Shown one piece after another: positions 16,840-26,246 of a stretch of DNA of 64,000 bases (position 1 is the stretch's first letter; every line of letters begins with the position of its first letter). This DNA is from an uncultured Eubacteriales bacterium (GTDB lineage: Bacteria; Bacillota; Clostridia; UBA1381; UMGS1253). Position numbers and translations under genes: made by a program. The notes under the pieces were generated by a model. It did no database searches. It saw nothing but the letters and a program-made list of their open reading frames with translations, and was not told the DNA's origin. The stretch spans positions 160,146-224,145 of the forward strand of contig CABUKE010000003.1 of assembly GCA_902492065.1 (NCBI GenBank), written 5' to 3'.

Positions 16840-18000
16840 TTGTTACAAGGGATATGGACAATCGTAGTAGCGGTCATTGTGTTTGCAATCATGATTGCCA
16901 TTCATGAGTTTGGGCATTTCAGCGCGGCAAAGCTGTTTAAAATCCGCGTCAACCAGTTTGCAATCGGGATGGGGCCGGTCATCTGGAAAAAGCAGGGCAA
17001 GGAAACGCTCTACTCCCTGCGTGCAATTCCGATGGGCGGCTTCTGCCAGATGGAGGGCGAGGACGAGGCGAGCGACGACGAACGCTCTTTTGGCAAAGCT
17101 GCATGGTGGAAGCGCTTTATTGTCGTAATCGCCGGCGCGGCGCTCAATATCGTTTTGGGGTTTGTGATTTTCCTTATTTTGCAGGCTCCTACTGCGCAGG
17201 TCAATACCCCAATCATCGACAGTATTGACCAGACGACGAATCTGGCCGGGTCTGTGTTCCAGCCAGGCGACCAGATAACAAAAATCGGCGGCTCTACCAT
17301 CCATATTTACGAGGATTTACGGTTTGCGCTGGAGCGCGTGACCGACCAGCCCGTTGAGGTGACGGCGCGCCGCGGAAGCGAAACGGTCACACAAACGGTC
17401 ACGCCGGTTAAGCAGGATATCGTCTACACGTATTCACAGGATCAGATTGATATCCGCGTCCTGCATAACGGCGTAGAGGTCGACCATCAAGTACAGGCCG
17501 CGCCGGATACGGAAGAATATCAGGACTATATTGGCAAGTCCGGTACACAGACGTCGTACATTCTCGGTTTCGTGCCAAAGGCTGAAAATATGACCTTTAC
17601 AACGGCCATCAGCCGGGCATATTATCTGACGCTGTACAATATCAAAATCGTGTATGTGTCGCTCTATGAGTTGATCCGCGGCAATGTGCCCGCGTCACAG
17701 GTGAGCGGTCCGGTCGGCATTATCAGCGTAATCGGGCAGGCGTCGCAGATGGACTGGACGGTACTGTTCAATCTGGTTGCACTGCTAACGGTCAACCTTG
17801 GTATCATGAACCTGCTCCCTATTCCTGCGCTCGACGGCTGTAAGCTGCTAATCATTCTCGTCGAAGCCATAACACGCCGACGGCTGCCGCCTGAAAAGGA
17901 AGGGATTATCACCCTGATTGGGTTTGTACTTTTGATTTTGGTACTGCTTTGGGCAACGTATAACGACGTGGTCCGCCTGTTTACCGGGTGGCAGACGTAA
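16840..18000 (+). CDS. rseP: Site-2 intramembrane metalloprotease, RseP/RasP family
   Basis: This 386-residue zinc protease cleaves transmembrane anti-sigma factors and leftover signal peptides inside the membrane. HEFGH is near residues 22-26 in the first helix, and the second zinc motif NLLPIPALDG is in the third. One PDZ domain (PGDQITKIGGSTI, about residues 145-215) lies between. The start is TTG 16840 with AAAGGA upstream; a nearby ATG at 16835 is out of frame. Its place between dxr and ispG is conserved in Clostridia. Confidence 0.94.
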   Translation: MLQGIWTIVVAVIVFAIMIAIHEFGHFSAAKLFKIRVNQFAIGMGPVIWKKQGKETLYSLRAIPMGGFCQMEGEDEASDDERSFGKAAWWKRFIVVIAGAALNIVLGFVIFLILQAPTAQVNTPIIDSIDQTTNLAGSVFQPGDQITKIGGSTIHIYEDLRFALERVTDQPVEVTARRGSETVTQTVTPVKQDIVYTYSQDQIDIRVLHNGVEVDHQVQAAPDTEEYQDYIGKSGTQTSYILGFVPKAENMTFTTAISRAYYLTLYNIKIVYVSLYELIRGNVPASQVSGPVGIISVIGQASQMDWTVLFNLVALLTVNLGIMNLLPIPALDGCKLLIILVEAITRRRLPPEKEGIITLIGFVLLILVLLWATYNDVVRLFTGWQT

Positions 18001-18023
18001 GCATGGAAAGGAAGGTTGGTATC

Positions 18024-19073
18024 ATGGAGCAAAAAAAGACAAAAGCCGTTTTCGTCGGCGGCGTGCCGGTCGGCGGCGGAAATGCGGTCAGCGTCCAGTC
18101 CATGACAAATACAGACACGCGCGACGCGGCGGCAACCGTCGCGCAAATACATGCGCTTGAGGCAGCGGGCTGTGACATTGTGCGGGTCGCCGTGCCGGAT
18201 GAGGCGGCGGCACACGCCATCGCGCAGATCAAACCAAAAATCCACATCCCGCTCGTGGCAGATATCCACTTCGACTACCGTCTGGCGCTTTTATGCATGG
18301 AAAACGGTGTTGACAAAGTCCGCATCAACCCAGGCAACATCGGCGACCCGGCAAAGGTACGCGCGGTGTGCGACATGGCGAAGAAAAAACATATTCCCAT
18401 CCGTATCGGCGTAAACGGCGGTTCTCTAGAAAAACATCTGTTGCAAAAGTATGGCGCGCCGACGGCACAGGCGCTGGTGGAAAGTGCGCTCGCACACGCG
18501 GCGCTGCTGGAGGAATGCGGCTTTTATGATATCGTGCTGTCGCTCAAAGTGTCCGACGTGCCGACCATGATTGAGGCGTACCGTCTCGCACACGAAGCAT
18601 GCGACTATCCCCTGCACCTCGGCGTGACGGAGGCAGGCACGTATGAGAGCGGTATCGTCAAGTCTGCGGTCGGGATTGGCACGCTTCTGTCAAGCGGGAT
18701 CGGCGACACAATCCGTGTATCGCTCACCGACGACCCTGTACGGGAGGTCAGCGCAGGGATCGAGATTCTAAAAGCGCTCGGCCTGCGTAAAAGCGGCGTA
18801 ACATTTGTGTCTTGCCCGACGTGCGGCCGGTGCCAGATTGACCTGATTGGAATTGCAAACGAAGTATACGAGCGGGTCAAACACCTCGACAAAGACATCA
18901 AAATCGCGGTCATGGGCTGCGCGGTCAACGGGCCGGGCGAGGCACGCGACGCAGATATTGGTATCGCGGGCGGGGACGGGATTGGCCTGCTCTTTAAAAA
19001 GGGAGAGGTCGTGCGCCGTGTCCCGCAGGAAGAAATCGTGGATACACTCATGCAAGAGATTGAACAGCTTTGA
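18024..19073 (+). CDS. ispG: 4-hydroxy-3-methylbut-2-enyl diphosphate synthase (flavodoxin/ferredoxin)
   Basis: This 349-residue [4Fe-4S] enzyme converts MEcPP to HMBPP, the penultimate step of the MEP pathway. The N-terminal TIM barrel has VSVQSMTNTDTRD. The cluster ligands are the two Cys in SCPTCGRC and the Cys in VMGCAVNGPGEA. ATG 18024 is preferred (AAGGAAGG upstream); the longer frame from 17988 overlaps the end of rseP. Confidence 0.96.
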   Translation: MEQKKTKAVFVGGVPVGGGNAVSVQSMTNTDTRDAAATVAQIHALEAAGCDIVRVAVPDEAAAHAIAQIKPKIHIPLVADIHFDYRLALLCMENGVDKVRINPGNIGDPAKVRAVCDMAKKKHIPIRIGVNGGSLEKHLLQKYGAPTAQALVESALAHAALLEECGFYDIVLSLKVSDVPTMIEAYRLAHEACDYPLHLGVTEAGTYESGIVKSAVGIGTLLSSGIGDTIRVSLTDDPVREVSAGIEILKALGLRKSGVTFVSCPTCGRCQIDLIGIANEVYERVKHLDKDIKIAVMGCAVNGPGEARDADIGIAGGDGIGLLFKKGEVVRRVPQEEIVDTLMQEIEQL

Positions 19074-19091
19074 TAGAAAAGGGAGAAATCA

Positions 19092-19673
19092 ATGGAATTA
19101 TGGGATATTTATGACAGGAATCGGAACCGTACGGGCCGCACCATGGAGCGCGGAAGCGCATTTCCCGATGGGGCCATGCATTTGGTTGTACATATTTGTA
19201 TCTTTAACCGTGCGGGCGAAATGCTAATTCAAAAACGCCAGCCGTTCAAGCAGGGCTGGTCCGGCCTGTGGGATATTACGGTCGGCGGGAGCGCCGTAGC
19301 CGGCGATACGAGCCAGACAGCGGCTGGGCGCGAGCTACTTGAAGAGTTGGGCCTTGCCATCGACTTTTCGGACAAGCTGCCCGCCCTGTCGCTCACCTTC
19401 AGCCACGGCTTCGACGACTATTACCTGATCGAGCAAGAGGTGGATTTGACTACGCTTCGGCTTCAAATAGAGGAGGTCGCAGCGGTAGAGTGGGCCTCAC
19501 AGGAGGAGATTCTCCACAGAATTGACGAAGGCAGTTTTATTCCCTATTATCCGGACTTTATCCGCCTGCTGTTTCATATGCGCCATAAGCCCGGGGCGCG
19601 GTTCCGGCCGGACACCAGCCGCCCGGAGCCAAAACCGGAACTACACAGTCATACAAAGGAGAACCAGGCATGA
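19092..19673 (+). CDS. NUDIX hydrolase, isopentenyl-diphosphate-isomerase-like subgroup
   Basis: This 193-residue protein belongs to the YfcD / IDI-like NUDIX group (MELWDIYDRNRNRTGRTM, MLIQKRQPFKQGW, GLWDITVGG). The NUDIX box (residues about 62-84) is complete except that the first Glu after the glycine is Asp, while the RELLEELGL helix is intact. The reaction is probably hydrolysis of a nucleoside diphosphate derivative. The Trp-rich N-terminus and MEP-gene neighbours make an isoprenoid diphosphate substrate conceivable but unproven. Its stop overlaps the polC start (ATGA), so it is translationally coupled to the replicase. Confidence 0.8.
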   Translation: MELWDIYDRNRNRTGRTMERGSAFPDGAMHLVVHICIFNRAGEMLIQKRQPFKQGWSGLWDITVGGSAVAGDTSQTAAGRELLEELGLAIDFSDKLPALSLTFSHGFDDYYLIEQEVDLTTLRLQIEEVAAVEWASQEEILHRIDEGSFIPYYPDFIRLLFHMRHKPGARFRPDTSRPEPKPELHSHTKENQA

Positions 19674-22600
19674 CTAAAGTAAAAGACTTAATCGCCGACT
19701 GCGACGATTCGCTCTGCGCAGTCGAGCTATCCAAAATCAGCGTGAACAAAAAAGCGCGCACAATGGCGCTCAAAGTAGCGGACACCGTCACACTCACCGA
19801 GCGCCAGCTTGCGGCTTTAAAACATACATTCAAACATACCTACCACCTCGACGACGTACTCGTTGATATCGCGCCGGGCGGCGTGCTTAGCGATGCGGCA
19901 CTCCGCCAGCAGAAGGCGCAGGAAGATATCATCAAACAGTTCGAGGCGCAGCGCGGCGCAACCACAGTAAGCGAAGTGATTACCGGGCGCAAAATCAAAG
20001 GCGCGCTCCTCCCCCTTTCCGATGTCACGCCCGAGGCAGGCCGTGTCCGAACAAGCGGACAGATTTTTGCCGTCGAATGTTTGCAGCGGCGCGATAATTC
20101 GTGGATTGTGACGTTTGATATCACGGATAAAAAATCCTCCATCGCGGTCAAGCTGTTCTGCGACCTTGCGCCGCGCAAGAACCAAGACGGCTCATACGGC
20201 AAGCCGCGCGACAGCGCGTCAAAGGAGAAGGTGGAAAAGCGGCTCAAAGAGGGCGTATGGGTGTCAGTCTACGGCGATGTGGCGTACGACAAATACTCGC
20301 GCGATACGGTGATTACCGCCTATGACATCAACGAGCTGCCGCCACCGCCAGAAAAAGAGGACAACGCGCCGGAGAAGCGCGTCGAGCTGCATTTACATAC
20401 ACAGATGTCGGCCATGGACGGCGTGTCCAGCGCGACCGACCTGATTGCACGGGCGGCAAAGTGGGGCCATAAAGCTGTCGCGGTCACAGACCATGGCGTG
20501 GTACAGGCCTTCCCGGAAGCGGCAAAGGCCGCGAAGAAGTATGGAATCAAAGTCCTCTATGGCGTAGAGGGCTATGTTGTCGACGACAAGGCGGCAATTG
20601 TGTTCAACCAGAAGCCCTTCCCGCTCAAGGGCAGCTTCGTCGTATTCGACCTCGAAACGACGGGCCTTTCAGCGGAAAAGAACTTCATCATAGAGATTGG
20701 CGCGGTCAAAATCGTGAACGGTGAGGTGACGGACTCGTTTTCCACCTTTGTCGAGCCTCCCGTCCCGATTCCGCAAAAAATCACAGAGCTGACAAGTATC
20801 ACAGACGCAATGGTAAAGGGCGCGCCAAAGGAGGAGCAAGCTGTCAGCGACTTTATGGCCTTCTGCGAGGGTAGCGTGCTGGTTGCGCACAATGCGCTCT
20901 TTGACACCGGCTTTATCCGCGCGAGCCTCGCGCGGCGCGGCCAGCCCTTCCCCTATTGCTTTATCGACACAGTTGCGCTGAGCCGAAAGCTCTACCCAGA
21001 GCTGAAAAGCCACAGGCTCAACAGCCTTGCCAAGCACTTGAAGGTCAAGCTGGACCACCATCACCGCGCGGTCGACGACGCGCTGGCTACGGCGCATATC
21101 TTCAAGCATATGCTAAGCAACCTGTCCGACATGGGCGTAACAGATGTAAACGACTTAAACACCTGCTTTGGCGACAAAATCGACGTGCGGGGCGTACCGT
21201 CGCACCATATTATCATTTTGGCGAAGAATCCAACTGGGCTTGAGAATCTGTACCGGCTTATTTCTGCGTCGCATCTTGACTACTTTTACCGGACGCCGCG
21301 TATGCCGAAAAGCGTCATTAACAAATACCGCGAGGGGTTGCTCGTCGGCTCTGCATGCGAGTCGGGCGAGCTGTATCAGGCTGTATTTGGCGGGCGGAGC
21401 GAGCAGGAAATCGACGACATTGTGTCGTTTTACGATTATCTGGAAATCCAGCCGCTTGGCAATAACGAGTTTATGCTGCGCAATGGCCAGGTAGACAGCA
21501 AAGAGGACTTGCAGGACATCAATAAAAAAATCATTGAACTGGGCAGAAAGCATGGCAAAATGACCGTCGCGACGGGCGACGTGCACTTCTTAGACCCGGA
21601 GGACGAGGTGTTCCGGCGCGTGCTGATGGCGGGCAAGGGGTTTGACGACGCGGACTTCCAGGCGCCGCTCTATCTGCGCACTACAGAAGAAATGCTGTCC
21701 GAGTTTAACTATCTGGATGAAAAGACGGCCTACGAAGTGGTCGTTGAGAACCCAAATCGTATCAGCGATATGATTGAAGAATTGCAGCCCGTGCGCTCCG
21801 GCACGTATCCGCCGAGCATTGAAGGCGCGCAGGAGGACATCATCCGCATGTCGCACGATAGAGCAATCGAAATCTACGGCGACCCGCTTCCGCAGTTAGT
21901 CAAGGAGCGGATGGACAAGGAGCTCAAGTCCATCACGACCTACGGTTTCTCCGTCATGTACATCATTGCGCAGAAATTGGTAAGCAAGTCGCTCTCCGAC
22001 GGATATCTCGTCGGCTCGCGTGGGTCGGTCGGCTCGTCGTTTATCGCGTTTTTGTCCGGCATCACGGAGGTAAACGCACTCCCGGCGCACTATATCTGCA
22101 AAAACTGTAAAAACCACGAGTTCGTTGACGACGGCTCCGGCCTTTCCGGCTGCGACCTGCCGGACAAGCTCTGCCCTGTGTGCGGGCAGCCTTATGCCAA
22201 AGACGGGCACGACATTCCGTTTGAGACGTTTCTCGGCTTTGAGGGCGACAAGGAGCCGGATATCGACCTGAATTTTTCCGGCGAGTACCAGAGCGTCGCA
22301 CACAAATACACCGAGGAGCTGTTTGGCGAGGGGCACGTGTTCCGCGCCGGCACGATCGGCACGATTGCAGAAAAGACGGCGTATGGCTATGCGAAAAAGT
22401 ATTTTGAAGAACGCTCCATCATCCCGCATAACTCGGAGCTGAAGCGCATTGCGCTCGGCTGTACGGGCGTAAAGCGCACCACGGGCCAGCACCCGGGTGG
22501 CGTTATCATCGTGCCGAAGGCGAACGACATCCACCAGTTCTGCCCGGTGCAGCACCCGGCCGACGACGCGGACAGTACGATTATTACGACGCATTTTGAC

Positions 22601-23689
22601 TATCACTCGATTCACGATAACCTGTTAAAGCTCGACATTCTCGGACACGATGATCCGACGGTTATCCGTATGTTGGAGGATTTGACCGGAATCGACGCAA
22701 AGACCATTCCGCTCGACGACAAGGAAACGCTGTCGCTGTTTTTAAATACCGACGCGCTCGGCGTTACGCCGGACGAAATCGGGAGCGAGGTCGGCACCTT
22801 CGGCGTACCGGAGTTTGGGACGGAGTTTGTCCGCCAGATGCTGATTGACACGAAGCCGACGAAGTTTTCCGAGCTGCTGCGTATTTCCGGTCTGTCGCAT
22901 GGCACGGACGTGTGGCTCAACAACGCGCAGGACTATATTCGCAGCGGTGAAATTGTTCTGTCGGAGGCTATCTGTACACGTGACGATATTATGATATATC
23001 TCATGCATATGGGCCTTGCGCCGAAGCTGGCCTTTACCATCATGGAAAAGGTGCGTAAGGGCAAGGGACTCACGCCGGACGACGAGGCGGAAATGAAGGC
23101 GAACAACGTGCCGCAGTGGTACATTGACTCGTGTAACAAAATCAAGTATATGTTCCCGAAGGCGCACGCCGTGGCATATGTCATGATGGCGTTCCGCATT
23201 GCGTATTGTAAGGTGCACTACCCTATCGCCTATTACTGCGCGTACTTTACCATCCGCGCACTCGGCGCGTTCGACGCGCATCTGATGTGTCGCGGGATGG
23301 CAACAGTGCTCGACGCGATGAAAGAAATCAAGCAAAACCCGGCTGCAACGCAGAAGGATAAGGATTTATACACGACGCTGGAGCTGTGCCGGGAGATGTA
23401 TGCGCGCGGGTTTGAGTTTTTACCCGTGGATTTATACGAGTCGGACGCAAAGGATTTTCTGCCCAAGGACGGGAAAATCCTGCCCCCGCTTTCCAGTCTG
23501 CCGAATGTCAGCATTGCGCAGGCGCAGGCCATTTGCGAAGAACGCGCAAAGGGTGAGTTTCACTCGGTCGAGGATTTACATACGCGGACAAAAATCAGTA
23601 AAAATGCGCTCGATACGCTCGAGCAGAACGGGTGCTTCAAGGGCATTCCCGAGAGCAGCCAGATGTCGCTGGCCGATTTATTGATGTAA
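19670..23689 (+). CDS. polC: DNA polymerase III alpha subunit, PolC type
   Basis: This 1339-residue replicative polymerase of low-GC Gram-positives combines synthesis and proofreading. In order: N-terminal region, OB fold (about residues 120-185), first part of the PHP domain (HLHTQMSAMDG, about 238), DEDD exonuclease (FDLETTG at 326, HNALFD, HRAVDDA), remainder of PHP, palm and fingers with the Zn motif CKNC...CPVC, PDIDLNFSGEYQ catalytic Asp pair, and C-terminal helix-hairpin-helix. It is about 100 residues shorter than B. subtilis PolC, mostly at the N-terminus. It overlaps the NUDIX stop by ATGA and ends at a terminator. Confidence 0.97.
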   Translation: MTKVKDLIADCDDSLCAVELSKISVNKKARTMALKVADTVTLTERQLAALKHTFKHTYHLDDVLVDIAPGGVLSDAALRQQKAQEDIIKQFEAQRGATTVSEVITGRKIKGALLPLSDVTPEAGRVRTSGQIFAVECLQRRDNSWIVTFDITDKKSSIAVKLFCDLAPRKNQDGSYGKPRDSASKEKVEKRLKEGVWVSVYGDVAYDKYSRDTVITAYDINELPPPPEKEDNAPEKRVELHLHTQMSAMDGVSSATDLIARAAKWGHKAVAVTDHGVVQAFPEAAKAAKKYGIKVLYGVEGYVVDDKAAIVFNQKPFPLKGSFVVFDLETTGLSAEKNFIIEIGAVKIVNGEVTDSFSTFVEPPVPIPQKITELTSITDAMVKGAPKEEQAVSDFMAFCEGSVLVAHNALFDTGFIRASLARRGQPFPYCFIDTVALSRKLYPELKSHRLNSLAKHLKVKLDHHHRAVDDALATAHIFKHMLSNLSDMGVTDVNDLNTCFGDKIDVRGVPSHHIIILAKNPTGLENLYRLISASHLDYFYRTPRMPKSVINKYREGLLVGSACESGELYQAVFGGRSEQEIDDIVSFYDYLEIQPLGNNEFMLRNGQVDSKEDLQDINKKIIELGRKHGKMTVATGDVHFLDPEDEVFRRVLMAGKGFDDADFQAPLYLRTTEEMLSEFNYLDEKTAYEVVVENPNRISDMIEELQPVRSGTYPPSIEGAQEDIIRMSHDRAIEIYGDPLPQLVKERMDKELKSITTYGFSVMYIIAQKLVSKSLSDGYLVGSRGSVGSSFIAFLSGITEVNALPAHYICKNCKNHEFVDDGSGLSGCDLPDKLCPVCGQPYAKDGHDIPFETFLGFEGDKEPDIDLNFSGEYQSVAHKYTEELFGEGHVFRAGTIGTIAEKTAYGYAKKYFEERSIIPHNSELKRIALGCTGVKRTTGQHPGGVIIVPKANDIHQFCPVQHPADDADSTIITTHFDYHSIHDNLLKLDILGHDDPTVIRMLEDLTGIDAKTIPLDDKETLSLFLNTDALGVTPDEIGSEVGTFGVPEFGTEFVRQMLIDTKPTKFSELLRISGLSHGTDVWLNNAQDYIRSGEIVLSEAICTRDDIMIYLMHMGLAPKLAFTIMEKVRKGKGLTPDDEAEMKANNVPQWYIDSCNKIKYMFPKAHAVAYVMMAFRIAYCKVHYPIAYYCAYFTIRALGAFDAHLMCRGMATVLDAMKEIKQNPAATQKDKDLYTTLELCREMYARGFEFLPVDLYESDAKDFLPKDGKILPPLSSLPNVSIAQAQAICEERAKGEFHSVEDLHTRTKISKNALDTLEQNGCFKGIPESSQMSLADLLM

Positions 23690-23716
23690 AAAAGCAGGCA
23701 ATATGCCTGCTTTTTT
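23688..23716 (+). terminator. Terminator after polC
   Basis: GCAGGC, an AATAT loop and GCCTGC, flanked by A and T6 runs, directly overlap the polC stop codon. Confidence 0.9.
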
Positions 23717-23746
23717 AATACTCTGATTGCCAAAGTGACTGATATA

Positions 23747-23995
23747 CTATTGCCGCCTGCTTCTTAACTTCTTGCTCTGAAAAATATATGCCGGTCTTTC
23801 TATCCTCTCTATAAGGGGAATACCTACTCGATACATTGAGAAGTTATCTAATACATCTTTATCAGTGTTTTTCAACTTGTATCCATACATTTTATGAACA
23901 TAAATATCATAGTAAACATCCGAAAATGTATCTGTATCATACTTCCCCAGTAAATAATGCTGAATTACATATCTTAGCTCTTCCCATGGCTTCAA
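23747..23995 (-). CDS. Small hypothetical protein (82 aa)
   Basis: This is a small cytoplasmic protein of unknown function, starting with MKPWEELRYVIQHYLLGKYD and rich in Tyr and Asp. It starts at TTG 23995, supported by GGGGAGG about eight bases upstream, and a promoter lies at 24027-24055, so it is a real gene. Its size and acidic/aromatic make-up resemble small immunity proteins, but I see no toxin partner next to it, so that is speculation. Confidence 0.65.
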   Translation of the reverse strand: MKPWEELRYVIQHYLLGKYDTDTFSDVYYDIYVHKMYGYKLKNTDKDVLDNFSMYRVGIPLIERIERPAYIFQSKKLRSRRQ

Positions 23996-24026
23996 GGCAA
24001 AATCCTCCCCTTCAGCTTTTTAGTTG

Positions 24027-24055
24027 ATTATATATAAAAGATTTCCTCTTGACAA
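24027..24055 (-). promoter_or_regulatory. Predicted promoter of the 82-aa gene
   Basis: On the minus strand TTGTCA (24055-24050) and TATAAT (24032-24027) are 17 bp apart, about 30 bp before the TTG start. Confidence 0.65.
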
Positions 24056-24109
24056 TTTTTCTACTAAAAAGAGGGTTAATATTATACAACTAAATCTTTA
24101 TTCTACCCC

Positions 24110-24138
24110 TTTACCCTTCCAGCAATCCCCGATATAAT
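24110..24138 (+). promoter_or_regulatory. Predicted promoter of the GHL6-type glycosidase gene
   Basis: TTTACC at 24110-24115 and TATAAT at 24133-24138 are 17 bp apart, about 37 bp before the start codon. Confidence 0.55.
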
Positions 24139-24174
24139 TCCTATAAATAGAATAATATAAACAGGAGTGATTTT

Positions 24175-26136
24175 ATGCGGTTCCGGCAGGTACATTTGGA
24201 TTTTCACACATCAGAACTCATTGAAAACATTGGCGCAGATTTTTCCAAAGAGGATTTTCAGCAGAAACTGCGTCTCGGGCACGTCAACTCGATTACCGTG
24301 TTTGCCAAGTGCCACCACGGGTGGGCATACCACCCCAGCGAGGCAAACGAGATGCACCCGCACCTCACGTTTGACTTACTCGGCGCGCAGATTGCAGCCG
24401 CGCATGAAATCGGCGTCAAAACGCCGGTCTATCTTTCCGCCGGACTTGACGAAAAGATTGCGCGCCTGCACCCGGAATGGCTAATCCGCGCCGCGGACGA
24501 GAGCACGCCTTGGGTACAGGACTTTATGCACCCGGGCTATCACACATTTTGCATGAACACGCCGTATCTTGACATTTTACTGGCGCAAATCCGCGAAGTA
24601 GCGCAAAACTATGACGCGGACGGTATCTTTTTGGATATTGTCGGCGTAAAGCCGTGCGTATGCCAGCATTGTGTACGCGACATTTTAGCGCGCGGAAAAG
24701 ACCCGCGCGACGAGGCCGCCGTACTTGAGCAGGCAGAGCTGACCTATCAAAACTACCTTACGCAGACGCGCGCGGCAGTCGATTCGGTCAAGCCTGGCCT
24801 GCCCCTGTTCCACAATGGCGGGCACATTACGCGCGGACGGCGCGAGCTGGCCTTTGCCAACACACATCTTGAACTGGAATCGCTTCCGACGGGCGGCTGG
24901 GGCTACGACCACTTCCCGCTTTCCGCACGCTACGTGCAGGGACTGGGACTGCCGTTTCTGGGTATGACGGGCAAATTCCACACTACATGGGGCGAGTTTG
25001 GTGGCTACAAGCACCCGAACGCGCTACGCTACGAGGCGGCGCTGTCGCTCGCAAACGGGGCGCATTGTTCCATAGGCGACCAGCTCCATCCCTCAGGTAA
25101 AATGGATGAGGCGACATACCGCCTGATTGGAACGGCCTATGCCGAAGTAGAGCAAAAAGAGCCGTGGTGCGAGGCGGTGACAAACGTCGCCGATATCGGC
25201 GTTTTGAGCATTGAGGCACTGCGGGGCCCGTCGGACGACAAGTCGAACATCCACGACGCGGGCGCGGCGCGTATGCTGCTCGAGGGAAACTATCTGTTCG
25301 ATATTCTCGACTTGCAAAGCGATTTCACAAAATATAAAGTGCTGATTCTGCCCGACGAGGCAACGGTAGACGACACGCTCCGTCCCCTGCTGGAATCGTA
25401 TGTCAAACAGGGCGGCAAACTCCTCGCAAGCGGAAGCTCCGGCCTGACGCCGGACAGGACGCGGTTCGCGCTCGACTTCGGCGTTACATACAGCGGGCCG
25501 TGTGCGTATAACCCGACCTACGTCCGTCCCGGCTTTGCGCTGCAAAACTTTGCGCCGGCCTCATTTGTGCTGTATTCACAGGCACAGGAAATTACGCCCT
25601 GTGGTGCGCAAGTGCTCGCTGCGCGCGAAAACCCTTACTTTAACCGCGACGTGTTCCATTTCTGCTCCCACCAGCACGCGCCGACCGCCATGCAGGAGGC
25701 TGGCGCAGCCATGACGCAGAACGAAACGGGTATTTACATTGCGTATAACATCTTTGAAGAATACGCCGCAAAGGCGAGTATGATTCTAAAAGAACTCGTG
25801 TACCACGCGCTCGACGCATTGCTGGGGAGCTGCAAGACGCTTTCCACCACGCTCCCGGCACAGGGCGTGACGACGATTCAGCAGCAAGCGGAAAAGAACC
25901 GCTATGTACACCACCTGCTCTATGCTGCTCCTGTCAAGCGCGGAGAGGATATCTGCGTGATTGAGGACATTGTCCCGCTCTATGATGTAAAAGCGAGCGT
26001 AGCCTTGCCGCATAAGATAAAACGGGCATATCTCGCACCGCAAACAGAGGAACTTCCCTTTACCGAGAAGGACGGGCGTGTTTGCTATACCGTTCCGAAG
26101 CTTGACTGTCACCAAATGGTAGTGCTGGAATATTGA
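24175..26136 (+). CDS. Glycoside-hydrolase-like protein (GHL6 type) with beta-galactosidase trimerisation-like domain
   Basis: This 653-residue protein has no signal peptide and is presumed intracellular. Residues about 1-340 form a (beta/alpha)8 barrel. The FAKCHHGWAYHPS segment, DADGIFLDIVG with likely catalytic Asp residues, and the CxCxxC pair in KPCVCQHCVRDI are characteristic of the GHL6 group of hypothetical glycosyl hydrolases. Residues about 370-530 resemble the glutamine-amidotransferase-like trimerisation domain of GH42 beta-galactosidases (YKVLILPDEATVDDTLRPLL, GGKLLASGSSG). A C-terminal beta domain follows. Substrate unknown. It is probably monocistronic, with its own promoter and terminator. 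Confidence 0.78.
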   Translation: MRFRQVHLDFHTSELIENIGADFSKEDFQQKLRLGHVNSITVFAKCHHGWAYHPSEANEMHPHLTFDLLGAQIAAAHEIGVKTPVYLSAGLDEKIARLHPEWLIRAADESTPWVQDFMHPGYHTFCMNTPYLDILLAQIREVAQNYDADGIFLDIVGVKPCVCQHCVRDILARGKDPRDEAAVLEQAELTYQNYLTQTRAAVDSVKPGLPLFHNGGHITRGRRELAFANTHLELESLPTGGWGYDHFPLSARYVQGLGLPFLGMTGKFHTTWGEFGGYKHPNALRYEAALSLANGAHCSIGDQLHPSGKMDEATYRLIGTAYAEVEQKEPWCEAVTNVADIGVLSIEALRGPSDDKSNIHDAGAARMLLEGNYLFDILDLQSDFTKYKVLILPDEATVDDTLRPLLESYVKQGGKLLASGSSGLTPDRTRFALDFGVTYSGPCAYNPTYVRPGFALQNFAPASFVLYSQAQEITPCGAQVLAARENPYFNRDVFHFCSHQHAPTAMQEAGAAMTQNETGIYIAYNIFEEYAAKASMILKELVYHALDALLGSCKTLSTTLPAQGVTTIQQQAEKNRYVHHLLYAAPVKRGEDICVIEDIVPLYDVKASVALPHKIKRAYLAPQTEELPFTEKDGRVCYTVPKLDCHQMVVLEY

Positions 26137-26137
26137 G

Positions 26138-26172
26138 AAACAGTCCCCTTTCATAAAAGGGGGCTGTTTTGT
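26138..26172 (+). terminator. Intrinsic terminator
   Basis: ACAGTCCCCTTT, a short CATAA loop and AAGGGGGCTGT are followed by TTTTGTTG, a few bases after the glycosidase stop. Confidence 0.85.
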
Positions 26173-26246
26173 TGGGCAGTGATTGGGGTATGTATAGAGT
26201 GGAATAATCATTGGTTTAAGAACATTTCAACAAAGGGAGGAACGCT

